A DNA stretch of 64,000 bases from 9FT-COMBO-48-23 sp963754385 (GCA_963754385.1 CAVWGE010000005.1:186001-250000), one strand, 5' to 3'; shown: positions 17,155-26,102, counted from the first letter of the stretch. The notes: generated by a model not told the origin, from the letters alone. Numbers and translations are program-made.

Positions 17155-17901
17155 TTATAGTAGAGTCAGTACCTCCGCTTCACCCTCGTTAATAGCGATA
17201 GTATGCTCGAAATGTGCGGCAAGGCTGCCATCTGCAGTGAGCACTGTCCATCTGTTCTCAGCAACCCGTGTCCGCCAGTCTCCGGCAGTCACCATCGGCT
17301 CAATTGCCAAAGTCATGCCTTTTTGCAAAATAGAGCCTTCGCCAGGCGAGCCGAAGTTTGGCACTAAAGGGTCTTCATGCAGGTCTCTACCCACTCCATG
17401 CCCGGAATACTCTCGAACCACAGAAAATCCTCTTGTTTCAACGTAGTTCTGAATAGACGATGAGATTTCCCCCAGGTGGACACCATTACGTGCTGCCCTT
17501 ATCCCAGCCATCAAGGCGGCTTCGGTGACCGCTAAGAGTTCCTGAGCTTTAGGGCTAATTCCACCTATCCCAACCGTTATCGCCCCATCACCATGGAAGC
17601 CATCAACGATCGCCCCAAAGTCCAAAGAGACTAAATCTCCATCGTTCAACCGCCGCTCCCCGGGAATGCCATGGACAACCTCATCATTCACCGAAACGCA
17701 TAAATTTGCCGGGAAGCCTCGATAGCCTTTGAACGAAGCCTTAGCTCCATATTTCTTCAGTTCACTTGCAGCCACCGAGTCCAGCTGACTGGTCTTAACC
17801 CCTGGCTTTATTTCTTCCCTTAATTTTTGTAAAACAGCCGCTACGATTTTTCCAGCTTGGCGCATAATAGCCACTTCCTGTGGTGACTTAATCACAGTCA
17901 T
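17155..17901 (-). CDS. map: Methionine aminopeptidase, type I
   Basis: Removes the initiator methionine from new proteins. 248 residues. Seen: the pita-bread fold metal ligands in SLDFGAIVDGFHGDGAITVG (two Asp), EYSGHGVGRDLHEDP (His), TLAIEPMVTAG (Glu) and FEHTIAINEG (Glu), plus the VNDEVVHGIPG segment. No N-terminal zinc extension. Its start overlaps the adk stop by 4 bases. Confidence 0.97.
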   Translation of the reverse strand: MTVIKSPQEVAIMRQAGKIVAAVLQKLREEIKPGVKTSQLDSVAASELKKYGAKASFKGYRGFPANLCVSVNDEVVHGIPGERRLNDGDLVSLDFGAIVDGFHGDGAITVGIGGISPKAQELLAVTEAALMAGIRAARNGVHLGEISSSIQNYVETRGFSVVREYSGHGVGRDLHEDPLVPNFGSPGEGSILQKGMTLAIEPMVTAGDWRTRVAENRWTVLTADGSLAAHFEHTIAINEGEAEVLTLL

Positions 17902-18560
17902 TTGATTTTCACCAGCTTAGGACCAAGAGCATTAATTATCTTCTCGGATACCTCTTCAATACCAAGATTGCCATCCACTGCAAAGAGTTTCCCCTCTGTC
18001 TGATAGTAATCCAAGACAGGAGTAGTCTGAGCAAAATATACTTTCAATCGTTTTTTTACCGTCTCCTCAGTATCGTCAGGACGCTGATACAACTCACCAC
18101 CACATTTATCACATATGTTGCGAACTTTCGGTGGTGAAGTCACCTCATGGTAAGGTGCCTGGCATTTGCGGCATACCCAGCGCCCGCTAAGACGTTTTAA
18201 CAACTCCTTCTCAGGCACCTCGATGTATATTGCTTCATCTATAACCTCCCCACGACTGGTCAACATTCTGTCCAGCGCCCTAGCTTGCTCAGTAGTACGA
18301 GGGAAGCCATCAAAAACACACCCTGATTTACAATCAGGCTCATTGAGCCGCTCCGAGATTAGCTGAACTGTTACTTCATCAGGAACCAGCGCACCTTTAT
18401 CCATATAAGCCTTCACCGATTTCCCTAGCTTGGTTCCTTTATCCACCGCCTGCCTGAAAAGGTCGCCAGAAGATATATGAGCTAATCCCCATTTTCGTGA
18501 AATTATAGCTGCCTGAGTCCCTTTACCTGCCCCCGGAGCACCGAGAAAAACTAAAAACAT
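17898..18560 (-). CDS. adk: Adenylate kinase (zinc-lid form)
   Basis: Interconverts ATP + AMP and 2 ADP. 220 residues. Seen: P-loop GAPGAGKGTQA, AMP-binding HISSGDLFR and FDGFPRTTEQA, and a long LID domain with two CxxC pairs (CRKCQAPYHE... ICDKCGGEL), which usually bind structural zinc. It starts 12 bases after secY, the standard secY-adk-map order. Confidence 0.98.
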   Translation of the reverse strand: MFLVFLGAPGAGKGTQAAIISRKWGLAHISSGDLFRQAVDKGTKLGKSVKAYMDKGALVPDEVTVQLISERLNEPDCKSGCVFDGFPRTTEQARALDRMLTSRGEVIDEAIYIEVPEKELLKRLSGRWVCRKCQAPYHEVTSPPKVRNICDKCGGELYQRPDDTEETVKKRLKVYFAQTTPVLDYYQTEGKLFAVDGNLGIEEVSEKIINALGPKLVKIK

Positions 18561-18572
18561 CCGTGTATCTCC

Positions 18573-19889
18573 CTACCTCAGGAAACCCTCATAGCGGCGC
18601 ATTGTCAACTGGGCCTCTATTTGTTTCATGGTATCCAAAGCCACACCCACAACGATAAGTATACCGGTGCTGGATAAGGTAAGCACCCCAACATCTGTCA
18701 CTTCTCGAACCAAAAATGGCAACACCGCCACAAAAGCCAAAAAGAGCGCCCCACCCCAGGTTATGCGGTTAATGACATGGTTGAGGTAATCGACGGTGGG
18801 TTTCCCAGGACGGACGCCGGGGATAAAGCCTCCCTGGCGCTGCAAAGTCTGCGCCAAGTTCATCTGCTCAAATATCACCATAGTATAGAAAAAGGTAAAA
18901 GCTACCACCATCAAGAAATAAAACACCCAGTAAAACAAGCCCACCGGCAGAGGTGTACTGGGATTGAACCACGTCGCAATCGTGCTGGCAAAATTGGGGG
19001 CCTGCCCCTGGGGGCTGGCAAAATAACTGGCTACTGTTCCCGGGAAAATCATCAGTGACATGGCAAAGATAAGAGGTATCATTCCGGCGGTATTCACCCG
19101 AAGCGGAACATATGTTGAACCCGTTTGGCGATACATGCGAGCCCCACGGAAGGCAGTTCGTGCATATTGCACCGGAATGCGGCGATGACCTTCTGTAAAT
19201 ATGACGATAAACGCCACCGTAGCCAAGCCAACAATAAGAAAGACGATCAGACCGACAATGTTCTCCCTGGCAATAAGGCCACGACCTATCATTTGCGGCA
19301 AACTAGCTACAATGCCACCAAAGATTATTATTGATACGCCATTCCCAATGCCTCGCTCAGTGATAAGTTCACCAAGCCAGACAAGAAATACTGTCCCCGC
19401 TGTCAGGGACAGTATTATAGCTACGGTAGGCAATGCTGCAGCTTGACCAATCGCACCTTGGCTACGCAGTAGCGCCAATTGAGCATACCCTTGAAGAGCT
19501 GCCAAGGGCACAGTCAGCCAATGGGTAAACTGATTAATCCTACGTCTGCCGGATTCCCCTTCTTCAGATAAGGCTCGAAGGCGCGGAATAACTGGAACCA
19601 ATAATTGCATAACGATGGAAGCGGTTATGTAGGGATAAACTCCCATAGCCGCTACGCTGAAGTTCCTCATAGCCCCACCACTAAACAGGTCAAGCATGCC
19701 CAGAAGTTGATTTTTCTGGAAAAGATTTTGTATCGCGGCAAGGTCAATTCCGGGCATGGGAACATGGGCTATGAAGCGAAAAATTACCAGCATACCTATA
19801 GTGAAAAGGAGACGCCGTCTCAGGTCTGGAAGAGAAAAGGCATCAAGCAATGCTTGAATAAGACGTGGTCTTCCGCTCACCTGCTGCAT
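18573..19889 (-). CDS. secY: Preprotein translocase subunit SecY
   Basis: Channel-forming subunit of the Sec translocon in the cytoplasmic membrane. 438 residues with about ten hydrophobic helices. Seen: the plug region after MPGIDL, PYITASIVMQLL (helix 2b), GESGRRRINQFTHW, EGHRRIPVQYARTAFRG (cytoplasmic loop) and RQGGFIPGVRPGKPT followed by ITWGGALFL. Two bases separate it from rplO. Confidence 0.98.
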   Translation of the reverse strand: MQQVSGRPRLIQALLDAFSLPDLRRRLLFTIGMLVIFRFIAHVPMPGIDLAAIQNLFQKNQLLGMLDLFSGGAMRNFSVAAMGVYPYITASIVMQLLVPVIPRLRALSEEGESGRRRINQFTHWLTVPLAALQGYAQLALLRSQGAIGQAAALPTVAIILSLTAGTVFLVWLGELITERGIGNGVSIIIFGGIVASLPQMIGRGLIARENIVGLIVFLIVGLATVAFIVIFTEGHRRIPVQYARTAFRGARMYRQTGSTYVPLRVNTAGMIPLIFAMSLMIFPGTVASYFASPQGQAPNFASTIATWFNPSTPLPVGLFYWVFYFLMVVAFTFFYTMVIFEQMNLAQTLQRQGGFIPGVRPGKPTVDYLNHVINRITWGGALFLAFVAVLPFLVREVTDVGVLTLSSTGILIVVGVALDTMKQIEAQLTMRRYEGFLR

Positions 19890-19891
19890 TT

Positions 19892-20335
19892 TTAGATTCC
19901 CTCCACTTTTCCACCAGCGGCAACGATCTTCTTTTCAGCAGCAGCAGAGAATTTGTTAGCCTTTACCACGAGCGGACGATCGATGTCACCGTCGCCGAGA
20001 ATCTTAACTGGATACTTAAAAGACTTAATCAGTCCAACTTCGAGTAACTCTTTTGTAGTAATCTCAGCATTAGGAGAAAACACTTTCAGATCGCCGACAT
20101 TAACGATGCTGTACTCAGTTTTAAAAATATTAACGAAACCGCGTTTTCGAGGCAAACGCTTAATTAAAGCTAGTTGCCCTCCCTCAAAACCGAGGCGAAC
20201 TCCACCCCCAGCACGAGATTTCTGCCCTTTACAGCCTCGCCCTGAATAACTACCATGCCCGCTGCCATCGCCACGCCCTACGCGTTTTCTTTTATGCTTG
20301 GCACCTGCTGGAGGTCTTAGATTATGCTGCTGCAT
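19892..20335 (-). CDS. rplO: 50S ribosomal protein L15
   Basis: 147 residues. The glycine- and lysine-rich N-terminus (GAKHKRKRVGRGDGSGHGSYSGRG) and the block GGVRLGFEGGQLALIKRLPRKRGF are characteristic, as is the C-terminal region ending FSAAAEKKIVAAGGKVEGI. It overlaps the rpmD 3' end by 14 bases, implying translational coupling. Confidence 0.98.
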   Translation of the reverse strand: MQQHNLRPPAGAKHKRKRVGRGDGSGHGSYSGRGCKGQKSRAGGGVRLGFEGGQLALIKRLPRKRGFVNIFKTEYSIVNVGDLKVFSPNAEITTKELLEVGLIKSFKYPVKILGDGDIDRPLVVKANKFSAAAEKKIVAAGGKVEGI

Positions 20336-20516
20336 CGGTGATCACTTCCACTTTAACTAAATGATTGACTTTAGCTATCATACCTCTAACCGGAGGAGAA
20401 TCTTCATGCTCCACCGTCTCATTAAGGCGATGAAAGCCTAAAGCTTTCAAGGTCAGCTTTTGCTCCCTGGCATAGCCAATATCGCTCTTTATCCACTTGA
20501 TACGCAGTTTAGCCAC
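20322..20516 (-). CDS. rpmD: 50S ribosomal protein L30
   Basis: Read here from the GTG at 20516 (64 residues, VAKLRIKWIKSDIGY...), because AGGAGG lies 9 bases upstream and the protein then matches normal L30 length. An ATG 24 bases further upstream is in frame but has no family support. Seen: ALGFHRLNETVEHEDSPPVRGMI, the L30 signature. The start overlaps the rpsE stop by 8 bases. Confidence 0.93.
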   Translation of the reverse strand: MAKLRIKWIKSDIGYAREQKLTLKALGFHRLNETVEHEDSPPVRGMIAKVNHLVKVEVITDAAA

Positions 20517-21051
20517 TCGGCTCAGCCTCCTTAATCTCAAGCTCAGCTTTGCGCCTTGCTACGACCTCCTCAGGCTTCCTAAGGCTGGCTAAAGCCAACA
20601 CAGTCGCCCTGACTACATTAACAGGATTAGAGCTACCTATAGACTTGCTAAGGACATCCTTTATGCCTGCAGCTTCAAGCACTGAGCGAACGCTGCCACC
20701 AGCGATGACTCCAGTCCCGGGCGACGCCGGTTTAAGCAAGACCTTCGCCGCTCCTGACTTAGCCAGAACCTCGTGTGGTATAGTAGTCCCTGACATAGTT
20801 ACCTTGTAAAGCCCCTTCCGTGCAATGACACCAGCCTTACGAATTGCTTCCGGCACCTCCTTGGCCTTACCCAAGCCGACACCCACATGTCCGTTGCCAT
20901 CACCGACAACTACCAGAGCCCTAAAACGAAGACGCTTACCACCTTTGACAACCTTAGTTACCCGGTTAAGTGACACCAGCTTCTCGCTAAGGTCGAGCTC
21001 GCTGGCGTCAACTTTAATTCTCTCTTCAATTAGCTTCTTAATGGCTTTCAT
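20509..21051 (-). CDS. rpsE: 30S ribosomal protein S5
   Basis: Decoding-centre accuracy protein. 180 residues. Seen: LVSLNRVTKVVKGGKRLRFRALVVVGDGNGHVG (double-stranded RNA-binding domain), GKAKEVPEAIRKA, and PASPGTGVIAGGSVRSVLEAAG in the C-terminal domain. Slightly long C-terminal tail. Standard rplR-rpsE-rpmD order. Confidence 0.98.
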   Translation of the reverse strand: MKAIKKLIEERIKVDASELDLSEKLVSLNRVTKVVKGGKRLRFRALVVVGDGNGHVGVGLGKAKEVPEAIRKAGVIARKGLYKVTMSGTTIPHEVLAKSGAAKVLLKPASPGTGVIAGGSVRSVLEAAGIKDVLSKSIGSSNPVNVVRATVLALASLRKPEEVVARRKAELEIKEAEPSG

Positions 21052-21060
21052 CTTTAAACC

Positions 21061-21429
21061 TCAAAAGTCTAGGCCAGCTTTCCTGGCAGCTTCTGCCAAA
21101 GCTTTGACTCGTCCATGATACTTATAGCCGCCCCTGTCAAAAACTATCTGCTTAATCCCTTTATTTAAGGCATGCTGAGCCACAAGTGAGCCAACCAACT
21201 CAGCGCTTTCCGTTTTTTTCTTTCCTGTGACTTTGTCCCTTATCTCTGCGTCCAAACTGCTCGCCGAAACCAGAGTATGCCCCGCAGAATCATCTACAAT
21301 CTGAGCATAAATGTGGTTCAAGCTGCGGAAAACGCAAAGCCTTGGCCTCGTTGCCGTACCCCTCACCCTAGCCCTAACCCGAACGTGACGTCGCTTTCGC
21401 GCTAACCTTGTATCTACTCTAACCGCCAA
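21061..21429 (-). CDS. rplR: 50S ribosomal protein L18
   Basis: 5S rRNA-binding protein. 122 residues. Seen: RKRRHVRVRARVRGTATRPRLCVFRSLNHIYAQIVDD and the C-terminal VFDRGGYKYHGRVKALAEAARKAGLDF. Starts 3 bases after rplF. Confidence 0.98.
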   Translation of the reverse strand: MAVRVDTRLARKRRHVRVRARVRGTATRPRLCVFRSLNHIYAQIVDDSAGHTLVSASSLDAEIRDKVTGKKKTESAELVGSLVAQHALNKGIKQIVFDRGGYKYHGRVKALAEAARKAGLDF

Positions 21430-21432
21430 TTC

Positions 21433-21984
21433 TTATCCTTTCATTGCCGCCTTGCCTGCTTTGCCAGGTTTGAGACGGAGCCTCTCACCGGCATACTTGA
21501 CACCTTTGCCTTTATAAGAGTCTACAGGCCGTATAGCCCTAATTCGAGCCGCTGTCTCACCCACACTCTCCTTATCAATGCCAATAATCCGGATGCGGTT
21601 TGTCCCCTCCACTACAATTTCTATCCCATCTGGTGGGGAAAAATCTACCGGATGGCTGAACCCAATTTGCAGCGAGAGCTTATTGCCGGTTTTCTGCGCC
21701 CGGTAACCTACACCGCTAAGCTCTACAACTTTTTCAAAACCTTTGGTAACGCCCTCAACCATGTTAGCCAAAAGGCTACGAGTCAACCCGTGTAAAGCAC
21801 GATGATTTCTATTATCAGTAGGTCGCGCTACTATAAGGTTTCCGTCTTTCAACGTAACTGAGATATCAGGATGAAATGAGCGCGATAATTTACCCTTACT
21901 ACCCTCCACAAGCACTTCATTGCCCTTAATATTAACTTTGACACCTTGAGGCACAGGTATAGGTAATAATCCTATTCGAGACAT
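21433..21984 (-). CDS. rplF: 50S ribosomal protein L6
   Basis: Binds near the sarcin-ricin loop. 183 residues with the duplicated L6 fold. Seen: MSRIGLLPIPVPQGVKVNI, LTRSLLANMVEGVTKGFEK, LSGVGYRAQ and the C-terminal RAIRPVDSYKGKGVKYAGERLRLKPGK. Confidence 0.98.
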   Translation of the reverse strand: MSRIGLLPIPVPQGVKVNIKGNEVLVEGSKGKLSRSFHPDISVTLKDGNLIVARPTDNRNHRALHGLTRSLLANMVEGVTKGFEKVVELSGVGYRAQKTGNKLSLQIGFSHPVDFSPPDGIEIVVEGTNRIRIIGIDKESVGETAARIRAIRPVDSYKGKGVKYAGERLRLKPGKAGKAAMKG

Positions 21985-22006
21985 AGACTCGCCTCCCGAA
22001 GTCTAT

Positions 22007-22399
22007 TTACCAAACATAACATAACATTTCACCGCCGAGATTCCGACGCCATGCCTCTTGCCCGGTCATGAGTCCTTTGGATGTGGATAAAATAGCCACA
22101 CCAAGCCCACCATAGACACGAGGAATTTCTTTACGGCCAGCATACAGTCTAAGACCTGGCTTGCTAACCCGCTCCAAACCAACAATGACAGGACGTCCAT
22201 TTATATACTTTAATGATACCTTAATCATTCGTTGTGGCTTACCCTTGAGAACAGTATAATCAGCTATAAATCCCTCATCTTTGAATATTTTGGCAATAGA
22301 AAGTTTAATCCTAGAAGCTGGCATGAGCACACTATCATGGTGCGCCATGATTGCATTGCGAATTCGAGTCAACATATCAGCTATCGGGTCAGTTACCAT
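22007..22399 (-). CDS. rpsH: 30S ribosomal protein S8
   Basis: Binds 16S rRNA helix 21. 130 residues. Seen: DPIADMLTRIRNAIMAHHDSVLMPASRIK and the C-terminal GVAILSTSKGLMTGQEAWRRNLGGEMLCYVW, both signature blocks. Between rpsN and rplF. In other bacteria S8 represses the spc operon; no matching leader was recognised. Confidence 0.98.
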   Translation of the reverse strand: MVTDPIADMLTRIRNAIMAHHDSVLMPASRIKLSIAKIFKDEGFIADYTVLKGKPQRMIKVSLKYINGRPVIVGLERVSKPGLRLYAGRKEIPRVYGGLGVAILSTSKGLMTGQEAWRRNLGGEMLCYVW

Positions 22400-22424
22400 G
22401 GACTTACGCCTCCAGCACTTTCAA

Positions 22425-22610
22425 TCACCAGCTTGATTTTCTAACCCCGGGAATTTCACCTCTTAGGGCCAGCTGTCGAAAGCAAATACGACACAAACCG
22501 AATTTACGTATATAAGCACGCGGCCTGCCGCACAATTTGCATCTGTTCCGCTGCTGCACCCTATACTTCGGGGTACGCTTCGATTTCAGAACTTTAGATA
22601 ACTTTGCCAT
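22425..22610 (-). CDS. rpsN: 30S ribosomal protein S14, zinc-binding (type Z)
   Basis: 61 residues, the short zinc form. Two CxxC pairs are visible: RCKLCGRPRAY and GLCRICFRQLA. The C-terminal GEIPGVRKSSW is the S14 signature. It sits in the normal spc-operon slot between rplE and rpsH. Confidence 0.98.
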   Translation of the reverse strand: MAKLSKVLKSKRTPKYRVQQRNRCKLCGRPRAYIRKFGLCRICFRQLALRGEIPGVRKSSW

Positions 22611-22622
22611 TTTATTGAGATC

Positions 22623-23165
22623 TTAACTCCTTCTAAAAGGCATACCTAGAGACTCGAGCAAACTTCTGCCTTCCTCATTGCTTGCCGCAGTAGTGACGAT
22701 AACTATTTCAAATCCTCGCAGCTTATCCACCTTATCATAATCAATCTCAGGGAAAACTACCTGCTCCTTGACTCCTAAGGTGTAGTTGCCTTCACCATCA
22801 AATGAATCGCGGGATATTCCTTGAAAATCCCTGATCCGCGCCAGAACAACACTGACGAGCTTATCAAAGAAGTCGTACATTCGCTTGCCCCGCAGCGTCA
22901 CCATCATACCGATAGGCATGCCGGCTCTAAGTTTAAAAGCAGCGATAGACTTCTTAGCCCGTGTCATTACCGGATGCTGCCCCGAAATAGCCACCAAATC
23001 CTTCTCGGCTCCTTCTAAAGCCTTAGGGTTTTGTATCGCTTCGCCCAGACCGATATTCAGCACGATTTTATTAAGTCTCGGCACTTGCATCACATTCTTA
23101 TACCCGAACTTACGCATTAGTTCAGGCACTACCTCTTTCTCATACCTTTCCTTCAACCGGGACAT
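22623..23165 (-). CDS. rplE: 50S ribosomal protein L5
   Basis: 5S rRNA-associated protein contacting P-site tRNA. 180 residues. Seen: MSRLKERYEKEVVPELMRKFGYKNVMQVPRLNKIVLNIGLGEA, RAKKSIAAFKLRAGMPIGMMVTLRG and the C-terminal GFEIVIVTTAASNEEGRSLLESLGMPF. Standard position after rplX. Confidence 0.98.
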   Translation of the reverse strand: MSRLKERYEKEVVPELMRKFGYKNVMQVPRLNKIVLNIGLGEAIQNPKALEGAEKDLVAISGQHPVMTRAKKSIAAFKLRAGMPIGMMVTLRGKRMYDFFDKLVSVVLARIRDFQGISRDSFDGEGNYTLGVKEQVVFPEIDYDKVDKLRGFEIVIVTTAASNEEGRSLLESLGMPFRRS

Positions 23166-23185
23166 CCTTAAAATGCACCTCTCAA

Positions 23186-23497
23186 TTAATCAATCACTTC
23201 ATGACAGGAACGACAAATTCGCGCTTTTTTACCATCGCCAAGAAAACGGAAGCCAACTCGAGCCGGCTTGTTACATTTATTGCAAACTAACATAACGTTT
23301 GATACGTCGAGCGGTGCTTCCAGCTCAATTATGCCAGCCTGCCTAGCTGCGCCACGAGCTTTGGAATGGCGCTTAATCATATTAACACCTTCGACTATCA
23401 CCTTGTCGTTCACAGGCAAAGCCTTTCGTACCTTACCCTTTTTACCCCTGTCTTTGCCGGCGATAACGAGAACCGTGTCATTCTTTCTGATATTCAT
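23186..23497 (-). CDS. rplX: 50S ribosomal protein L24
   Basis: Assembly-initiating protein with a KOW motif. 103 residues. Seen: MNIRKNDTVLVIAGKDRGKKGKV (KOW), VEGVNMIKRHSKA and the two CxxC pairs VCNKCNKPARVGF and ICRSCHEVID in the C-terminus, which suggests a zinc-binding version. Three bases after rplN. Confidence 0.98.
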   Translation of the reverse strand: MNIRKNDTVLVIAGKDRGKKGKVRKALPVNDKVIVEGVNMIKRHSKARGAARQAGIIELEAPLDVSNVMLVCNKCNKPARVGFRFLGDGKKARICRSCHEVID

Positions 23498-23500
23498 TTT

Positions 23501-23869
23501 TCATAGGACCTCAGGAGCCAACGATATTATCTTCATAAAATTCTTATCTCGGAGTTCCCTAGCTACCGGACCAAAAATGCGAGTGCCTCTGGGGTTGTTC
23601 TTATCATCCAAGATAACCGCAGCATTGTCATCAAATCTAACGTAAGAGCCGTCCGGACGATGATGTTGTTTAGCAATGCGTACAACCACCGCCCGAACCA
23701 CATCGCTCTTCTTCACCACACCGCCAGGTATGGCTCGCTTTACTGTACCTACAAAAACATCGCCAACAGTAGCATATCTTCTCCGCGTGCCACCAGGCAC
23801 GTTGATGCACATAATCTGCCGAGCTCCGGTATTATCTGCTACTTTAAGTCTAGTATAAGGCTGAATCAT
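23501..23869 (-). CDS. rplN: 50S ribosomal protein L14
   Basis: 122 residues, exact family length. Seen: MIQPYTRLKVADNTGARQIMCI, GDVFVGTVKRAIPGGVVKKSDVVRAVVVR and the end ARELRDKNFMKIISLAPEVL. Forms intersubunit bridges with 16S rRNA. Confidence 0.98.
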   Translation of the reverse strand: MIQPYTRLKVADNTGARQIMCINVPGGTRRRYATVGDVFVGTVKRAIPGGVVKKSDVVRAVVVRIAKQHHRPDGSYVRFDDNAAVILDDKNNPRGTRIFGPVARELRDKNFMKIISLAPEVL

Positions 23870-23884
23870 GATTCCTTGTCTCTT

Positions 23885-24166
23885 TTAAATTATCTCAGTA
23901 GGCTCGACCTCAACCACTTCTTTTCTGCTTATTACCTCCACCACCCGCCAATGCTTTTCCTTAGACAAAGGCCGAGTCTCAACAATCTTCACTACATCAC
24001 CGACCTTACAGGCATTAGCCTCATCATGGGCCTTGAATTTAGAAGTATGCCTGACCACCTTCTTGTAAAGAGGATGACGCCTTAAACTCTCCACCAACAC
24101 CACCACCGTTTTATCCATCTTATCGCTTATTACCGTGCCTGTTCTGGTTTTTCGTTTCGCTTTCAT
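23885..24166 (-). CDS. rpsQ: 30S ribosomal protein S17
   Basis: OB-fold 16S-binding protein. 93 residues. Seen: GTVISDKMDKTVVVLVESLRRHPLYKKVVRHTSKFKAHDEANACKVGD and RPLSKEKHWRVVEVI. Three bases after rpmC. Confidence 0.98.
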   Translation of the reverse strand: MKAKRKTRTGTVISDKMDKTVVVLVESLRRHPLYKKVVRHTSKFKAHDEANACKVGDVVKIVETRPLSKEKHWRVVEVISRKEVVEVEPTEII

Positions 24167-24169
24167 AAG

Positions 24170-24367
24170 CTATCCTATGCCAAGCTCCCTCTGTCTTATT
24201 ACAGTCTCGATTCTGGCGATTCTTTTCCTGACTTTGGGCAATTCACGGTGATTAGCCATCTGTCGAGTAGCCACGCGAAGTCGTAAATTAAAAAACTCCT
24301 GGCGAGCTTCACCCAACCGCTTCAATAATTCCCCGTCACCCAGAGAACGAATTTCATCGATTTTCAA
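24170..24367 (-). CDS. rpmC: 50S ribosomal protein L29
   Basis: Small helical protein at the tunnel exit. 65 residues. Seen: KIDEIRSLGDGELLKRLGEARQEFFNLRLRVATRQMANHRELPKVRKRIARIETV. Its ATG overlaps the rplP stop by 4 bases. Confidence 0.97.
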   Translation of the reverse strand: MKIDEIRSLGDGELLKRLGEARQEFFNLRLRVATRQMANHRELPKVRKRIARIETVIRQRELGIG

Positions 24368-24795
24368 CTTTTCGCCTCTTCCTTAACCGTTTCTTTTGCT
24401 ACAAACCTAGCACCAATAGGTAGCTTATAAGAAGCCAAATGCAATGCCTCGCGAGCCATATTTTCTTTTATGCCACCTACCTCAAATAGCATTCTTCCTG
24501 GTCTGACTACAGCTACCCAGTGGTCTGGAGGACCTTTGCCGCTGCCCATCCTCGTCTCTGCTGGCTTTTTGGTTACCGGCTTGTCCGGAAAGATGCGAAT
24601 CCACATCTGACCACCACGACGTAGATAACGAACTATGACACGGCGAGCAGCTTCAATCTGCCTGGATGTTAGCCATGCCGCTTCCTGAGCCTGCAATCCG
24701 AACTCACCGAAGACAATAGTGCTTCCGGCTTGCGCCTTACCTCTCATTTGCCCTCGATGAACTTTACGATACTTCACTCGCTTCGGCTGTAACAC
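24364..24795 (-). CDS. rplP: 50S ribosomal protein L16
   Basis: A-site side protein needed for tRNA accommodation. 143 residues from a GTG start (LQPKRVKYRKVHRG...). Seen: GSTIVFGEFGLQAQEAAWLTSRQIEAARR, IFPDKPVTKKPAETRMGSGKG and HWVAVVRPGRMLFEVGG. It overlaps the rpsC 3' end by 32 bases, the largest overlap in the operon. GAGGAAAG precedes the start. Confidence 0.97.
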   Translation of the reverse strand: MLQPKRVKYRKVHRGQMRGKAQAGSTIVFGEFGLQAQEAAWLTSRQIEAARRVIVRYLRRGGQMWIRIFPDKPVTKKPAETRMGSGKGPPDHWVAVVRPGRMLFEVGGIKENMAREALHLASYKLPIGARFVAKETVKEEAKS

Positions 24796-25435
24796 TTTCT
24801 TTCCTCACTTCAGGGTAAACACGACCTTTGTAAATCCAGACTTTAACGCCGATGTTCCCTAGCGTAGTACGAGCTTCAGCAAAACCATAATCGATATCGG
24901 CACAAAGTGTATGTAACGGTAACTGGCCCTGGAGAGTAGTTTCGCGACGAGCAATTTCGACGCCGCCTAGCCTTCCAGCACAGCTTATCTTCACTCCTTT
25001 AGCACCAGCCTGCATTGTCCGAAAAGCTGTTTGTTTCATTGCTCTCCTGAAAGCCATCCGACGCTCCAGCTGGTCAGCCACATTCCTGGCTACCAAACGA
25101 GCCTCAAGCTCAGGCTGTTCAACCTCTTTAATAGATAGCCGCACTCTCTTACCGCAAATTCCTTCTAAATGTGACCTCAACTCCTCAGCACGTTGTCCTC
25201 CCCTACCAATAACAATACCAGGCCGCGAAGAATACACAGTTATTGGAATTTCATTGCCCTGGTGGTCGATTTCCACCCTGGCAATGCCACCTTCAGCGCA
25301 CTTTTCTTGAATAGCCTGGCGCAACTTCAAATCCTCGTGCAGAAATTCAGTATAATGCTTCTCATCATACCACTTAGACTGCCAGCCACGAATTATACCG
25401 ATTCTAAAACCATAAGGATGAACTTTATGTCCCAC
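24764..25435 (-). CDS. rpsC: 30S ribosomal protein S3
   Basis: mRNA-entry protein with helicase activity. Read from the GTG at 25435 (VGHKVHPYGFRIGI...), because GGAGG lies 8 bases upstream and this is where S3 normally begins; 223 residues. The in-frame ATG ten codons upstream lies inside rplV. Seen: KH-domain block RPGIVIGRGGQRAEELR and the C-terminal GVKISCAGRLGGVEIARRE. Overlaps rplV by 11 bases. Confidence 0.95.
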   Translation of the reverse strand: MGHKVHPYGFRIGIIRGWQSKWYDEKHYTEFLHEDLKLRQAIQEKCAEGGIARVEIDHQGNEIPITVYSSRPGIVIGRGGQRAEELRSHLEGICGKRVRLSIKEVEQPELEARLVARNVADQLERRMAFRRAMKQTAFRTMQAGAKGVKISCAGRLGGVEIARRETTLQGQLPLHTLCADIDYGFAEARTTLGNIGVKVWIYKGRVYPEVRKESVTAEASEVS

Positions 25436-25775
25436 TTTTCTCTCCCTCCTCGGCGACAAAAACACTGATATGAGTGCAACGCTTCAAAATAGGAGCCGTT
25501 CGCCCTCTTGCCTGCGGTCGGAATCTTTTGAAAGTATGCCCCTCATTGGCGAAAATTTCGGCTATCTTAAGCTCGGCAGGTTCCATCTGGAAATTGTTTT
25601 CTGCATTTGCCGCCGCCGATTTGATAGCCTTAGCCACAGCCTTAGCTACCGGCGTCGGCACAAACTTAAGAACAGTCAAGGCATCTTCAACTTTTTTGCC
25701 CCGCACCATATCTACAACCAGCTTAGCTTTCCGAGGCGAAACACGAACATCTTTAGATACTGCTGCTACTTTCAT
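25425..25775 (-). CDS. rplV: 50S ribosomal protein L22
   Basis: Its beta-hairpin lines the exit tunnel. 116 residues. Seen: VRVSPRKAKLVVDMVRGKKVEDAL, AEIFANEGHTFKRFRPQARGRTAPILKRCTHISV. Three bases after rpsS. Confidence 0.98.
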   Translation of the reverse strand: MKVAAVSKDVRVSPRKAKLVVDMVRGKKVEDALTVLKFVPTPVAKAVAKAIKSAAANAENNFQMEPAELKIAEIFANEGHTFKRFRPQARGRTAPILKRCTHISVFVAEEGEKSGT

Positions 25776-25778
25776 TGC

Positions 25779-26075
25779 TTACAAAATAGTCTTTCTTGCC
25801 TGAACAGTCACCTGCGCCTTACTAACATGCCCACGAAATGTCCGGGTCGCAGCGAATTCTCCTAGCTTATGCCCCACCATATTCTCAGTAATAAAGATGG
25901 GCACATGGCGCCGACCATCGTGCACTCCAAGGGTATGACCTATCATTTGAGGTAGGACAGTAGAGGCACGAGACCATGTCTTTATCACCACTTTTTCCCC
26001 AGAGCGATTAAGAGCCTCTATCTTTTTAACTAACTTAGCATCGCAATAAGGACCTTTTTTAGATGAGCGTGACAT
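25779..26075 (-). CDS. rpsS: 30S ribosomal protein S19
   Basis: Head protein binding with S13. 98 residues. Seen: SRSSKKGPYCDAKLVKKIEAL, KTWSRASTVLPQMIGHTLGVHDGRRHVPIFITENMVGHKLGEFA. 27 bases after rplB. Confidence 0.98.
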   Translation of the reverse strand: MSRSSKKGPYCDAKLVKKIEALNRSGEKVVIKTWSRASTVLPQMIGHTLGVHDGRRHVPIFITENMVGHKLGEFAATRTFRGHVSKAQVTVQARKTIL

Positions 26076-26102
26076 TCTATCCCTGCCTTTTCAACTACCT
26101 TT